Below, one piece after another: positions 7,975-14,468 of a stretch of 31,542 nt of DNA (position 1 is the stretch's first letter; every line of letters starts with the position of its first letter). The stretch is from Actinomycetota bacterium (lineage in GTDB: Bacteria > Actinomycetota > Actinomycetes > Streptosporangiales > Streptosporangiaceae). Both the position numbers and the translations under genes were made by a program. The stretch lies in assembly GCA_003161205.1 (NCBI GenBank), contig PMOU01000479.1:11197-42738 (forward strand), in the 5' to 3' direction. The notes under the pieces were generated by a model, which was given only the letters and a program-made list of their open reading frames with translations, was not told where the DNA came from and did no database searches.

Positions 7975-8795
7975 TGATGGTGGACAGCGCGGTCGTCCTG
8001 GGACCTGGCGGCCCGGTCGGCACGGCGTGGATGGCGGGGCTGGCAGAGGGGCTGCGCCGTGAGGGAGTGGATCTGGGCGCGGCCGACCTGATCGTGGGCA
8101 CGTCGGCGGGTGCGATCGTGGGGGCCATCCTGGCCAGCGGAGGAGGTCTCGGCCGGCTCGCCGCGCTACCCGCACCGGCCGATCCCGGTGGCCGCGTGCG
8201 GACTGACCCGGACAGGCTCGCCGAAGTGCTCGCGGCACTCAGCGATCCCGAACTTGAGCGGGCCGGGGCCCTGCGCCGGGCTGGCCGGCTGGCTGTGATC
8301 GCCTCGACCGGCACCCAGGAAGCGGCCATCGCCCGGATGCGGTTCCTGGTCGGCGCCGTGCAATGGCCGGACCGGCCGTTGCTGATCCCGTCGGTAGACG
8401 CCGAAACCGGCGAAGCGGTGATCTGGGACCGGCACGGCGCCGCATCGCTGCCGCAGGCCGTGGCAGCCAGCACCGCCTTCCCCGCGACCGCTCCGCCGAT
8501 CACCATCGACGGCCGCCGGTACATCGACGGCGCTCTCAGAGCCGGGACCAACGTCGATCTGGCAGGAGACGCCCGCGTGGTGATCGTCGCTGAGCCAATG
8601 GCACACGCTTACGGCACCAGCAGCACCGCGGCAGGCGCACAGGAGGTCGTCCGGCTGATCCCGGACGCCGACGCGATCAAGGTGCTCGGTCCGGACCCCA
8701 CCGACATCACCGTCTGGGTTCCCGCATATCAGGCCGGCATCCGGCAGGCTCCCAGCGCGGCCGAGCGCATCAGGGCATCTTCCGCTGCCATGTGA
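7974..8795 (+). CDS. Patatin-like phospholipase/acyl hydrolase
   Basis: This 273-residue protein has the patatin serine-aspartate dyad architecture. A glycine-rich oxyanion loop GPGGPVGTAW lies at about 11-20, the nucleophile elbow GTSAG at about 43-47 (G-x-S-x-G), and the catalytic Asp in DGA at about 186-188 (RRYIDGALRAGTN). The fold hydrolyses acyl esters of lipids; the substrate is not readable. There is no signal peptide, so it should act in the cytoplasm or at the inner membrane face. GTG at 7974 or the adjacent ATG at 7977 can start it. It lies in the same orientation directly after the reductase and small ORF, so the three may be co-transcribed. Confidence 0.85.
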   Translation: MMVDSAVVLGPGGPVGTAWMAGLAEGLRREGVDLGAADLIVGTSAGAIVGAILASGGGLGRLAALPAPADPGGRVRTDPDRLAEVLAALSDPELERAGALRRAGRLAVIASTGTQEAAIARMRFLVGAVQWPDRPLLIPSVDAETGEAVIWDRHGAASLPQAVAASTAFPATAPPITIDGRRYIDGALRAGTNVDLAGDARVVIVAEPMAHAYGTSSTAAGAQEVVRLIPDADAIKVLGPDPTDITVWVPAYQAGIRQAPSAAERIRASSAAM

Positions 8796-8933
8796 CAGGG
8801 CCACCGTTGCTGCAATGACCGGCCACCGTCGCGTACATGTCCGCGACGCGGATTAGCAGCTCAAAGGCGCGATGGTAAGTCCGGTGGTCGGAAAACTGGC
8901 CGGTACGTGATCCGGGGCCATCGACGGATGCCC

Positions 8934-8971
8934 TTGCCCTCAGCGCAGATGATGCCGATACTCCATTCATG
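8934..8971 (+). promoter_or_regulatory. Probable leaderless promoter of the FHA gene
   Basis: TTGCCC (8934-8939), 17-bp spacer, GATACT (8957-8962), then six bases to the ATG at 8969. The transcript would begin at or next to the start codon. No Shine-Dalgarno sequence precedes the ATG, which agrees with leaderless translation. Confidence 0.5.
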
Positions 8972-9640
8972 GGAGGCTCGACGGCGGATAGGCCTGCAAC
9001 GCCCGAGCGTCTTCGCGTTTCCGATGCGGATCGCGATCACGCGGTGGACGAGCTGAGGGACAAGTTCGTCGAGGGCCGCCTCTCGCACGACACCTTCGTG
9101 TACCGCATGCAGACCGCTCTGGACGCGCGGAACCACGGCCAGCTGGCGAAACTGTTCACCGACCTGCACCCGCTTCCCGCGCGGCGGGCCCGCCTGCTGG
9201 CCCGGATTAGAGCCGTCCTCCGGGACGGCGACCACGGATCACCAGCTAGCGGATCACCAGCTAACGGATCACCAGCGAGCGAATCACCAGACAACGGAGG
9301 CTACGGAAGCCCGGGGGTCTCGGCGCCGCTTTTCTTCCCGCCTGGCCGCGGCGACCGCTTCACCATCGGACGGACCCGCGACTGCGACCTGTGCCTGGCC
9401 GACCTGTCGGTGTCCAGGCTGCACGCTGAGCTGGTCCGCGGCGGGGCCGGCTGGCTGCTCAACGACCTGGGATCCCACAACGGCACCCGGCTGAACGGCT
9501 GGCTGGTCCGCGAGACCGTCCCGGTGCGGGCGGGAGACCGGCTGGAGTTCGGTTCCGTGTCGTTCGTCGTCCAGGACGATCCGCAGGGGCCCGCGCCGTC
9601 GGCTGACGGGGCCTTCGGAGTAACGCGGCCTTCGGAGTAA
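8969..9640 (+). CDS. DUF1707 and FHA domain protein
   Basis: This 223-residue signalling or scaffold protein begins with a DUF1707/SHOCT-like module (about 14-68: LRVSDADRDHAVDELRDKFVEGRLS), common in actinobacterial proteins of unknown role. A Gly/Ser/Pro linker (about 88-112) follows, then a forkhead-associated domain (about 118-203). The FHA phosphopeptide-binding residues are visible: GR in FTIGRT, S-x-x-H in VSRLH, and the N-G-T motif SHNGTRLNG. It should bind phosphothreonine peptides made by Ser/Thr kinases. The linker is encoded by four 15-bp repeats. The stop falls inside the second copy of a 17-bp tandem duplication. Confidence 0.9.
   Translation: MGGSTADRPATPERLRVSDADRDHAVDELRDKFVEGRLSHDTFVYRMQTALDARNHGQLAKLFTDLHPLPARRARLLARIRAVLRDGDHGSPASGSPANGSPASESPDNGGYGSPGVSAPLFFPPGRGDRFTIGRTRDCDLCLADLSVSRLHAELVRGGAGWLLNDLGSHNGTRLNGWLVRETVPVRAGDRLEFGSVSFVVQDDPQGPAPSADGAFGVTRPSE
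9236..9295 (+). repeat. Four tandem 15-bp repeats in the FHA linker
   Basis: Units at 9236-9250, 9251-9265, 9266-9280 and 9281-9295 follow GGATCACCAGCTAGC with a few substitutions and encode GSPAS/GSPAN/GSPAS/ESPDN. Copy number can change without a frameshift, so linker length is likely variable between strains. Confidence 0.9.
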
Positions 9641-9643
9641 CGG
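9610..9643 (+). repeat. 17-bp tandem duplication across the FHA stop codon
   Basis: GGCCTTCGGAGTAACG occurs at 9610-9625 and again at 9627-9642. In the first copy the frame reads through; in the second, shifted copy GAG-TAA supplies the stop. Removing one copy would join the FHA frame to the open frame running to 9897. Confidence 0.85.
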
Positions 9644-9702
9644 GACCGAACCGACTAGAGTCGGGAACGTGGTGCGTCCTGGAAGCCGGTCCAGGCCTGC
9701 GG

Positions 9703-9897
9703 GTGGAAGTCCCGCTCGCTGAGGCCCAGCGTGAGGCCGACGCTGGTCGCCGCGCCGCGGCCGGGGCCGCGTCCCGGCGGCTGGCCGCCGCCTCTCCGCT
9801 GCTCGAGCTGACCCTGCCGGACGGCGTGCCGCAGATCGCTCTGGCGGGCGTGCCGTGGGCGCGGCTTGAAGTGCCACCCGGCTCGAGACCTGCATGA
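9703..9897 (+). CDS. Possible small ORF or detached C-terminal extension, unknown function
   Basis: A 64-codon frame from GTG, open upstream to at least 9643, with strong G/C third-position bias and a balanced amphipathic product (Ala/Leu/Glu/Arg-rich; PQIALAGVPWARLEVP near the end). No family is recognised and no convincing Shine-Dalgarno lies before the GTG. It may be a real small gene, or a former extension of the FHA protein cut off by the 17-bp duplication. A TAGAGT hexamer at 9656-9661 could be a -10, but the GTG that it would place at the transcript start (9669) is in another frame. Confidence 0.3.
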   Translation: MEVPLAEAQREADAGRRAAAGAASRRLAAASPLLELTLPDGVPQIALAGVPWARLEVPPGSRPA

Positions 9898-9979
9898 TCG
9901 CCCCGCCCGCCAGTGCGCAGCTGACCGATCATCCCATGATGCTCCAAGAGCCGCCGTCCGGTTCCCGAGAGTTCTTCTC

Positions 9980-10012
9980 GCTAAACAGTAAAAAACGTTA
10001 TATGATTAGCCT
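9980..10012 (+). promoter_or_regulatory. AT-rich promoter/operator of the amidohydrolase gene
   Basis: An AT-rich island in GC-rich DNA contains AACAGT (9984-9989), seven bases, then GTTATATGAT (9997-10006), which holds plausible -10 hexamers. GCTAA (9980-9984) and TTAGC (10006-10010) bracket it as an inverted repeat. The same AACAGT...GTTATA pair occurs before the SDR gene at 16062, suggesting a shared regulator. No good -35 is seen. Confidence 0.5.
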
Positions 10013-10039
10013 TCTCAATGCTCTCGCCGGAGGACTCAG

Positions 10040-11233
10040 ATGACCGGGCTGGAATACGGGCTGTTTGACTGTGACACGCACTGCTATGAGACTCGTGACT
10101 CGTTCACGCGGTACTTGCCGGAGCAATGGCGGCCGTACGCGGTCGCGCCGATGCGGCTGCCCGACGGTACTGAGCGCATCCTGGCGGCCGACCGGATCGC
10201 GGTCTTCAACTCCGAGCAGGGCCTCGGCTTCGACCTCGCCTACCGGCCGGGCTCGCTGAAGGAGATGCTCCGCCAGATGGGGTCTGGCAACCCGGACGAG
10301 ACCTACCAGCCGGAGCCGATGCGGCCGGAGTACCTGGACCGGGAGGCCCGGCTCAAGCTCATGGACGTGCAGGGGGTGGAGCGGGCGGTGGTGTTTCCCT
10401 CGGCGATGGCACTGTCCGTGGAGAACTACGTCAAGAATGTTCCGGCCGCCTACGCCAACATCCACTCGTTCAACCAGTGGTTCGACGAGGAGTGGGGCTT
10501 CAGCCGGGGCGGCAAGATCTTCGTCCCCGCGCTGCTGTCCCTGGCCGACCGCGACCTTGCGGTCGCCGAGCTCGACTACGTGCTCGGCCGGGGCGCCCGG
10601 ATCATCCTGTTCCCGACCGGGCCCGCGTACGGGCGCTCGCCGGGCGACCCGTACTTCGACCCGATCTGGGCCAGGATGAACGAGGCGGGGGCCACCGTCG
10701 CCTTCCACATCATGGAGAACTGGTACAACGAGAACATCGCGGCGGAGTGGGGACACGACCGGTGGCCCGGCGCCTGGCACATGTCCGCCTGGCAGTGGAA
10801 CAACCTCTACGGCGAACGGCCCATCGAGGACACCCTGTCTGCGCTGGTCTTCGATAACCTATTCGGGCGTTTCCCGAACCTCAACGTGCTGGTCGCGGAG
10901 TTCGGCGCGTCCTGGGTGCCGCACTTTATCGAGCATATGGACAAGAGCCGGGGGATGGGCCGTAACGGACCGTGGATCGGCGGCAAGCTGACCGAACGGC
11001 CCAGCCGAATCTTCCGCAGGCACGTCCGGGTCGTCCCGTACCCGGAGGATGACATCCCGCGTATCGTCCGCGACCTGCCCGACGTGGAGTGCCTGGTGAT
11101 GGGCTCGGACTTCCCGCACGCCGAGGGCCTCGCCGAGCCGGCCGAGTTCGCCAGCCTGCTGGCGGGGCTGACCGAGATGCAGCAGCGCCAGATCCTCCGC
11201 GACAACGCCGCCAAGCTGTTCGGCACCGGCTGA
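10040..11233 (+). CDS. Amidohydrolase-2 family metal-dependent hydrolase/decarboxylase
   Basis: This 397-residue TIM-barrel enzyme belongs to the ACMSD-like amidohydrolase-2 group, which hydrolyses or decarboxylates ring compounds. The metal-binding DCDTH lies at about 10-14. A barrel histidine occurs in VAFHIMEN (about 223). The C-terminal acidic metal ligand is in GSDFPHAEG (about 356-364), and the family-typical ending QRQILRDNAAKLFG is intact. The ATG follows a good GGAGGA Shine-Dalgarno. It stands alone on the plus strand, convergent with a degraded SDR, but shares a promoter motif with the catabolic genes at 16 kb. It probably opens or decarboxylates an intermediate of the pathway; the substrate is not readable. 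Confidence 0.85.
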   Translation: MTGLEYGLFDCDTHCYETRDSFTRYLPEQWRPYAVAPMRLPDGTERILAADRIAVFNSEQGLGFDLAYRPGSLKEMLRQMGSGNPDETYQPEPMRPEYLDREARLKLMDVQGVERAVVFPSAMALSVENYVKNVPAAYANIHSFNQWFDEEWGFSRGGKIFVPALLSLADRDLAVAELDYVLGRGARIILFPTGPAYGRSPGDPYFDPIWARMNEAGATVAFHIMENWYNENIAAEWGHDRWPGAWHMSAWQWNNLYGERPIEDTLSALVFDNLFGRFPNLNVLVAEFGASWVPHFIEHMDKSRGMGRNGPWIGGKLTERPSRIFRRHVRVVPYPEDDIPRIVRDLPDVECLVMGSDFPHAEGLAEPAEFASLLAGLTEMQQRQILRDNAAKLFGTG

Positions 11234-11242
11234 GCAAGGACC

Positions 11243-11580
11243 GGCTGAGCCGGGCCCTTAGCCCCCTTAGCCCCCATAGACCGGCCGCCGTCGACGGTCA
11301 GCTCCGACCCGGTGATGTAGCCGGCGGCGTCGCCGAGCAGGAAATGCACCGCTTCCCGCGGTCGCCCCGAAGGCCGACCGGGATCATTGCCCGGATCGCT
11401 TCCCGGGCTTCGGGCCGCATCGACTGTCATCGGTGTCGAACACGCCCGGCACCACCAGGTTGAACGACCGGCAGCCGGCCTCGCCCTAGGGTTGCAAGCT
11501 GGCCGCGATCTCTTCCGGTGACCCGCAGGCGCCGAGCTCGCATCACACGTGCATGCCGTGCTCCCACCGAGGCACCGGGC
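11243..11580 (-). pseudogene. C-terminal remnant of a short-chain dehydrogenase, frameshifted
   Basis: Minus-strand reading shows SDR C-terminal landmarks split over all three frames: RSFNLVVPGVFDTD (about 11470-11428), then MRPEAREAIRAMIPVG in another frame (about 11422-11375), then EAVHFLLGDAAGYITGSELTVDGG in a third (about 11355-11282). An in-frame TAG lies just upstream of the first block. The cofactor-binding N-terminus and catalytic Tyr/Lys segment are missing here. At least two frameshifts plus truncation make it a dead gene. An SDR N-terminal piece on the same strand at about 17970-18105 could be the other end of the same gene. Confidence 0.75.
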
Positions 11581-11624
11581 GGCCGTCGTCCGCGGCGCAC
11601 TTCGCGATCAGCTCGTGTCACCCA

Positions 11625-12209
11625 CTAAGCCGTCCCCTGGGGCCCCGCAGGGGTCCCCCAGGGGGGTACGGGGGGATGGTTTCCCCCGTGATCAGGGGGA
11701 ACGCCCCCCGGGCCAACACCGTCTTGCTGGGCGAGCCATTCCTGATGCCGGCCGAAATGACCGGCGTCGCGCACTACCATCACCGCCTCGCCCCTGGCCA
11801 GCACCGCGCCGGTGCTGGCCAGGGTCATCTCGCCGGCCACGTACCAGCGATGGCCTTCCCGCCGGACCGTCCAGGCGCGCGCGTGCAGCGGACGCCCGAC
11901 TGGCACCGGCTTGACGTAGCTGACCCAGAGCTGGCCGGTCACCGCGAGCTCCCTGTTCAGCACCGGCACATGCCCCAGGACCTCATCGAATACGCTAGCG
12001 GTCCAGCCGCCGTGCGCGACCTCGGGGCCGCCCTCGTTCTCCGGCCCGCAGATCAACTCGGTGTGCACCGAGCCGTCCGGCTGGAGCTCCTCCCGGCCGA
12101 GACCGAGCCTGCAGGACCCCGGCCCACGGCACGCGCCGCACAACGCGACGGGTGAGGCTGGCTGAGGCGGAAACTGGAAATCCGACCCGGCCCAGGGAGA
12201 AGCGGCCAT
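11625..12209 (-). CDS. PaaI-like hotdog-fold acyl-CoA thioesterase
   Basis: This 194-residue protein has one hotdog domain (about 50-160). The family helix HGGWTASVFDEVLGH (about 66-80) carries the HGG motif, followed by the strand block TGQLWVSYVKPVPVG and RGEAVMVV. Relatives hydrolyse acyl- or aryl-CoA to free CoA. ATG at 12209 is chosen because AAGGGA precedes it by a few bases; an in-frame start 18 codons upstream would add residues with no family similarity. The last ~30 residues (Pro/Gly-rich) are translated from a region of strong GC hairpins and look like a late extension. It is probably the last gene of the leftward group but has its own AT-rich upstream region (12264-12330). Confidence 0.8.
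   Translation of the reverse strand: MAASPWAGSDFQFPPQPASPVALCGACRGPGSCRLGLGREELQPDGSVHTELICGPENEGGPEVAHGGWTASVFDEVLGHVPVLNRELAVTGQLWVSYVKPVPVGRPLHARAWTVRREGHRWYVAGEMTLASTGAVLARGEAVMVVRDAGHFGRHQEWLAQQDGVGPGGVPPDHGGNHPPVPPWGTPAGPQGTA
11668..11701. terminator. Two mutually exclusive GC hairpins at the end of the leftward operon
   Basis: ACGGGGG (11668-11674) pairs with CCCCCGT (11683-11689), while TTCCCCC (11681-11687) pairs with GGGGGAA (11695-11701). Both use the same C run, so only one can form. They lie inside the 3' end of the thioesterase frame. No U-run follows on the leftward transcript, so a terminator role is uncertain. Confidence 0.3.
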
Positions 12210-12263
12210 GACGATCCCTTCGACGTGCCCAGCGTGCTGTATCCCGGTGCGGGCCGAATGCAC

Positions 12264-12330
12264 CCCAAATGCAAAATGCAGTGCAATGATATATCTATCT
12301 TGTGGCGCCCTATCATTAACGAGCTCGCCG
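12264..12330 (-). promoter_or_regulatory. AT-rich upstream region of the thioesterase gene
   Basis: This short AT-rich block contains repeated TGCA units (TGCAAAATGCA at 12270-12280) and TATATC-like sequence (12289-12295), which reads as a GATATA -10-like element on the minus strand. It suggests the thioesterase can be transcribed apart from the MaoC-thiolase operon. No confident -35 was found. Confidence 0.3.
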
Positions 12331-12367
12331 AGGTTCCTCCTGCTCCGGGCTGAACGCGAAGTCCATG

Positions 12368-12808
12368 TCAGCCGGCCAGCCGGGCGTGAGCGTATCCGGA
12401 TAGGACTTCCCTGCCCTCGCCTGGCACCGTCGATAGGGCCACCGTGGACACCGAGAATTCAGCGACCGGGCCATCCTCGCCGTCGGCGATCCGCACCACC
12501 GAGCTGCGGACCGTCAGGGTGTCGCCCGGCCACACCGGCGCGGTGAACCGCACCCCGAACCGCAGCAGGCTTTCCGTGCCGACCAGCGCGGCTATCGCCT
12601 GTCCGGTCAGTCCCATGGTCAGCATCCCGTGCGCGAACACGGACGGGTACCCCGCGATCTTGGTGGCGTAGATCTCGTCGGTGTGCAGCGGGTTATAGTC
12701 GCCGGAGGCGCCCGCGTACTGCACGATCTGGGTTCGCTTGAGGTTCTCCGCCACGACCGTCTCGAACGTCTGGCCGACCGCTAGCTCGCTACCCCGCAGT
12801 GCCGTCAC
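12368..12808 (-). CDS. MaoC-like enoyl-CoA hydratase, catalytic subunit
   Basis: This 146-residue hotdog protein carries the hydratase-2 motif (YAGASGDYNPLHTDE, about 32-46) with the catalytic Asp and His, followed by PSVFAHGMLTMGLTG. It would hydrate a 2-enoyl-CoA to the 3-hydroxyacyl-CoA. The start is the GTG at 12808, which overlaps the upstream stop as GTGA; the longer frame to 12928 only adds a shadow of the upstream gene. Together with the catalytically plain partner encoded just before it, it should form a heterodimer like HadAB/ChsH1-ChsH2-type hydratases, which accept bulky substrates such as steroid side chains. Confidence 0.88.
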   Translation of the reverse strand: MTALRGSELAVGQTFETVVAENLKRTQIVQYAGASGDYNPLHTDEIYATKIAGYPSVFAHGMLTMGLTGQAIAALVGTESLLRFGVRFTAPVWPGDTLTVRSSVVRIADGEDGPVAEFSVSTVALSTVPGEGREVLSGYAHARLAG

Positions 12809-13242
12809 CGCGTCTCCTGCTGCACGCTCACGCTGCGCGCGGTTACCACGAGCTCGCCCGACTCGTCGCGGAACTCGGTGATCTGCTCCCGGAACCGCAG
12901 CCGCCCGGAACGCCCTTGCTTTTCCCACTCCTGGCCCGGCCGGGTGACGCCGGCCAGCACGTCACCGACCCGGACCGGCCGGTGATAGGTGAAGTGCTGC
13001 TCCGCGTGCAGACCGCCAGCCCCCTCGGTGACTAGCCCGGCGTCGCCGCCTGAGCCGTGCCACGGCGCATCCGGCCGCGGCCGTAGCGGGTAGTCCGGGT
13101 CGAACTGCGCGCTGGCGATGGCGAAGGTGGGCGGCGCGGCGTCGCCTGCGCTCGGCAGCCCTCCCGGAGGATCGGCGGCGCCCAACGCCCGGGTGAAGGC
13201 CAGCACGTGCCCGGCCTCGACAGGAAAACGTCGCGCGGCCAT
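12805..13242 (-). CDS. MaoC N-terminal-type (FAS1-like dehydratase) partner subunit
   Basis: This 145-residue hotdog protein of the MaoC_dehydrat_N/FAS1_DH type begins MAARRFPVEAGHVLAFTRALG and has the PPTFAIASAQFDPDYPLRP and HAEQHFTYHRPVRVGD blocks. It lacks the Asp-His hydratase motif of its neighbour, as expected for the non-catalytic half of a heterodimer. ATG 13242 lies just after the thiolase stop (TGAGGATG), so translation is coupled; the longer upstream frame is a shadow of the thiolase gene. It overlaps the catalytic subunit by GTGA. Confidence 0.85.
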   Translation of the reverse strand: MAARRFPVEAGHVLAFTRALGAADPPGGLPSAGDAAPPTFAIASAQFDPDYPLRPRPDAPWHGSGGDAGLVTEGAGGLHAEQHFTYHRPVRVGDVLAGVTRPGQEWEKQGRSGRLRFREQITEFRDESGELVVTARSVSVQQETR

Positions 13243-13244
13243 CC

Positions 13245-14468
13245 TCAGGCTCCCCGCCCGGTGCCGGACAGTTCGGTGCCTACCACGGACACGAACGACA
13301 CGCACTCGCCCGGGCCACCGCCGAGGTTGTGGGTCAGCGCCAGCGAGCGCCCCTCGGCGACGGTCCGCACCGCACGCTGCTCCGGTGCCTCACCGCGCAG
13401 CTGCAGCCAGGCTTCGAACATCATCCGCAGGCCGGACGCGCCGATCGGGTGGCCGAAGGCCTTCAGTCCGCCGTCCGGGTTCACCGGCAAGTCCCCGTCG
13501 AGGTCGAAGCGGCCGGAGAGCACGTCCTTCCAGCCCTGCCCGCGCGCGGCGAACCCGAGATCTTCCATCAGCACCAGCTCGGTCGGGGTAAAACAGTCGT
13601 GCACTTCGGCCAGGGCCAGCTCAAGACGCGGGTCGGTGATGCCGGCCTGCGTGTAGGCGTCCTGGGCGGAGGCCACCACCTCGGGAAACGTGGTGAAGTC
13701 GTACCCGGTGCCGGACAGGCCGTCGGCCGGGCCGGCCACCAGCGACAGCGCCTTCACGTACAGCGGTTGATCGGTGTAGCGGTGTGCGTCCTGCGCCCGG
13801 ACCACAATGGCCGCTGCCGAGCCGTCCGATACCCCGGAGCAGTCGAAGATGCCGAGCATCCCGGCGATCAGCGGCGATCTGGAGATCGTTTCCTTCGGCA
13901 CTTCCTTGCGGAACTGGGCCCGCGGGTTCTTCGCCCCATTCCGGTGGTTCTTCCAGGCGATCCTGGTCAGCACGTCCTTGAGCTCGGCCGGATCGACGCC
14001 GTACTTCGCCGCGTAGGCCGGGGCGAGCAGGCTGAAGGCCGCCGGGGCGGTCGTGTCGCCTTGCCCGTCGTCGCCGGCGCCGGGCGGATCGGCGCCGGCC
14101 AGGCCGGAGAAACCGGAGTCCTTAAGCTTCTCGACGCCGATCGCCATGGCACAGTCGTAGGCACCGCTGGCCACCGCGTAGCAGGCGTTGCGCAGCGACT
14201 CAGACCCGGTCGCGCACATGTTCTCCAACCTGGTGACCGGCTTGAACGGCAGCCGGAGGGGCCGCGACAGGGTGAGCCCGGACACCCCGGAGCCCATCGT
14301 CCCGAGCCAGAAGGCGTCGATGTCGCCTAGCTCGACGCCGGCGGACGCCGATGCTGCCGTGCTCGCCTCGACCAGCAGGTCGTCGGTGGAGGAATCCCAG
14401 TGCTCGCCGAAAGCGGTGCAGCCCATGCCCACGATGGCGACTCGGTCCCTGATGCCGTGTGACCCCAT
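13245..14468 (-). CDS. SCP2-type thiolase / acetyl-CoA acetyltransferase-like enzyme
   Basis: This 407-residue thiolase-fold enzyme is of the lipid-transfer-protein (SCP2) class. The reactive Cys is C85 in LENMCATGSESLR. The HDCF motif (VHDCFTPTE, about 285-293) and GHPIGASG (about 336-343) supply the catalytic histidines, and a C-terminal Cys lies in GGGPGECVS. All key residues are present. Such enzymes perform thiolytic or, with DUF35 partners (Ltp2/ChsH2 in mycobacterial cholesterol catabolism), retro-aldol cleavage of CoA esters. It is encoded directly downstream of a DUF35-bearing protein, which is the usual partner. The ATG overlaps the previous stop by one base. Confidence 0.9.
   Translation of the reverse strand: MGSHGIRDRVAIVGMGCTAFGEHWDSSTDDLLVEASTAASASAGVELGDIDAFWLGTMGSGVSGLTLSRPLRLPFKPVTRLENMCATGSESLRNACYAVASGAYDCAMAIGVEKLKDSGFSGLAGADPPGAGDDGQGDTTAPAAFSLLAPAYAAKYGVDPAELKDVLTRIAWKNHRNGAKNPRAQFRKEVPKETISRSPLIAGMLGIFDCSGVSDGSAAAIVVRAQDAHRYTDQPLYVKALSLVAGPADGLSGTGYDFTTFPEVVASAQDAYTQAGITDPRLELALAEVHDCFTPTELVLMEDLGFAARGQGWKDVLSGRFDLDGDLPVNPDGGLKAFGHPIGASGLRMMFEAWLQLRGEAPEQRAVRTVAEGRSLALTHNLGGGPGECVSFVSVVGTELSGTGRGA

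Noticed and set aside
7594..8238. Minus-strand frame with an ADETG string resembling a transposase active-site segment
   Set aside because: No other transposase motif surrounds it, and the interval overlaps the reductase and patatin genes.
9236..9295. Short regular repeats considered as a CRISPR-like array
   Set aside because: Units are contiguous, have no spacers and encode a protein linker in frame.
12809..12928. Upstream extension of the MaoC catalytic subunit
   Set aside because: The extra residues are an out-of-frame shadow of the preceding gene; the GTGA overlap at 12808 is the natural start.
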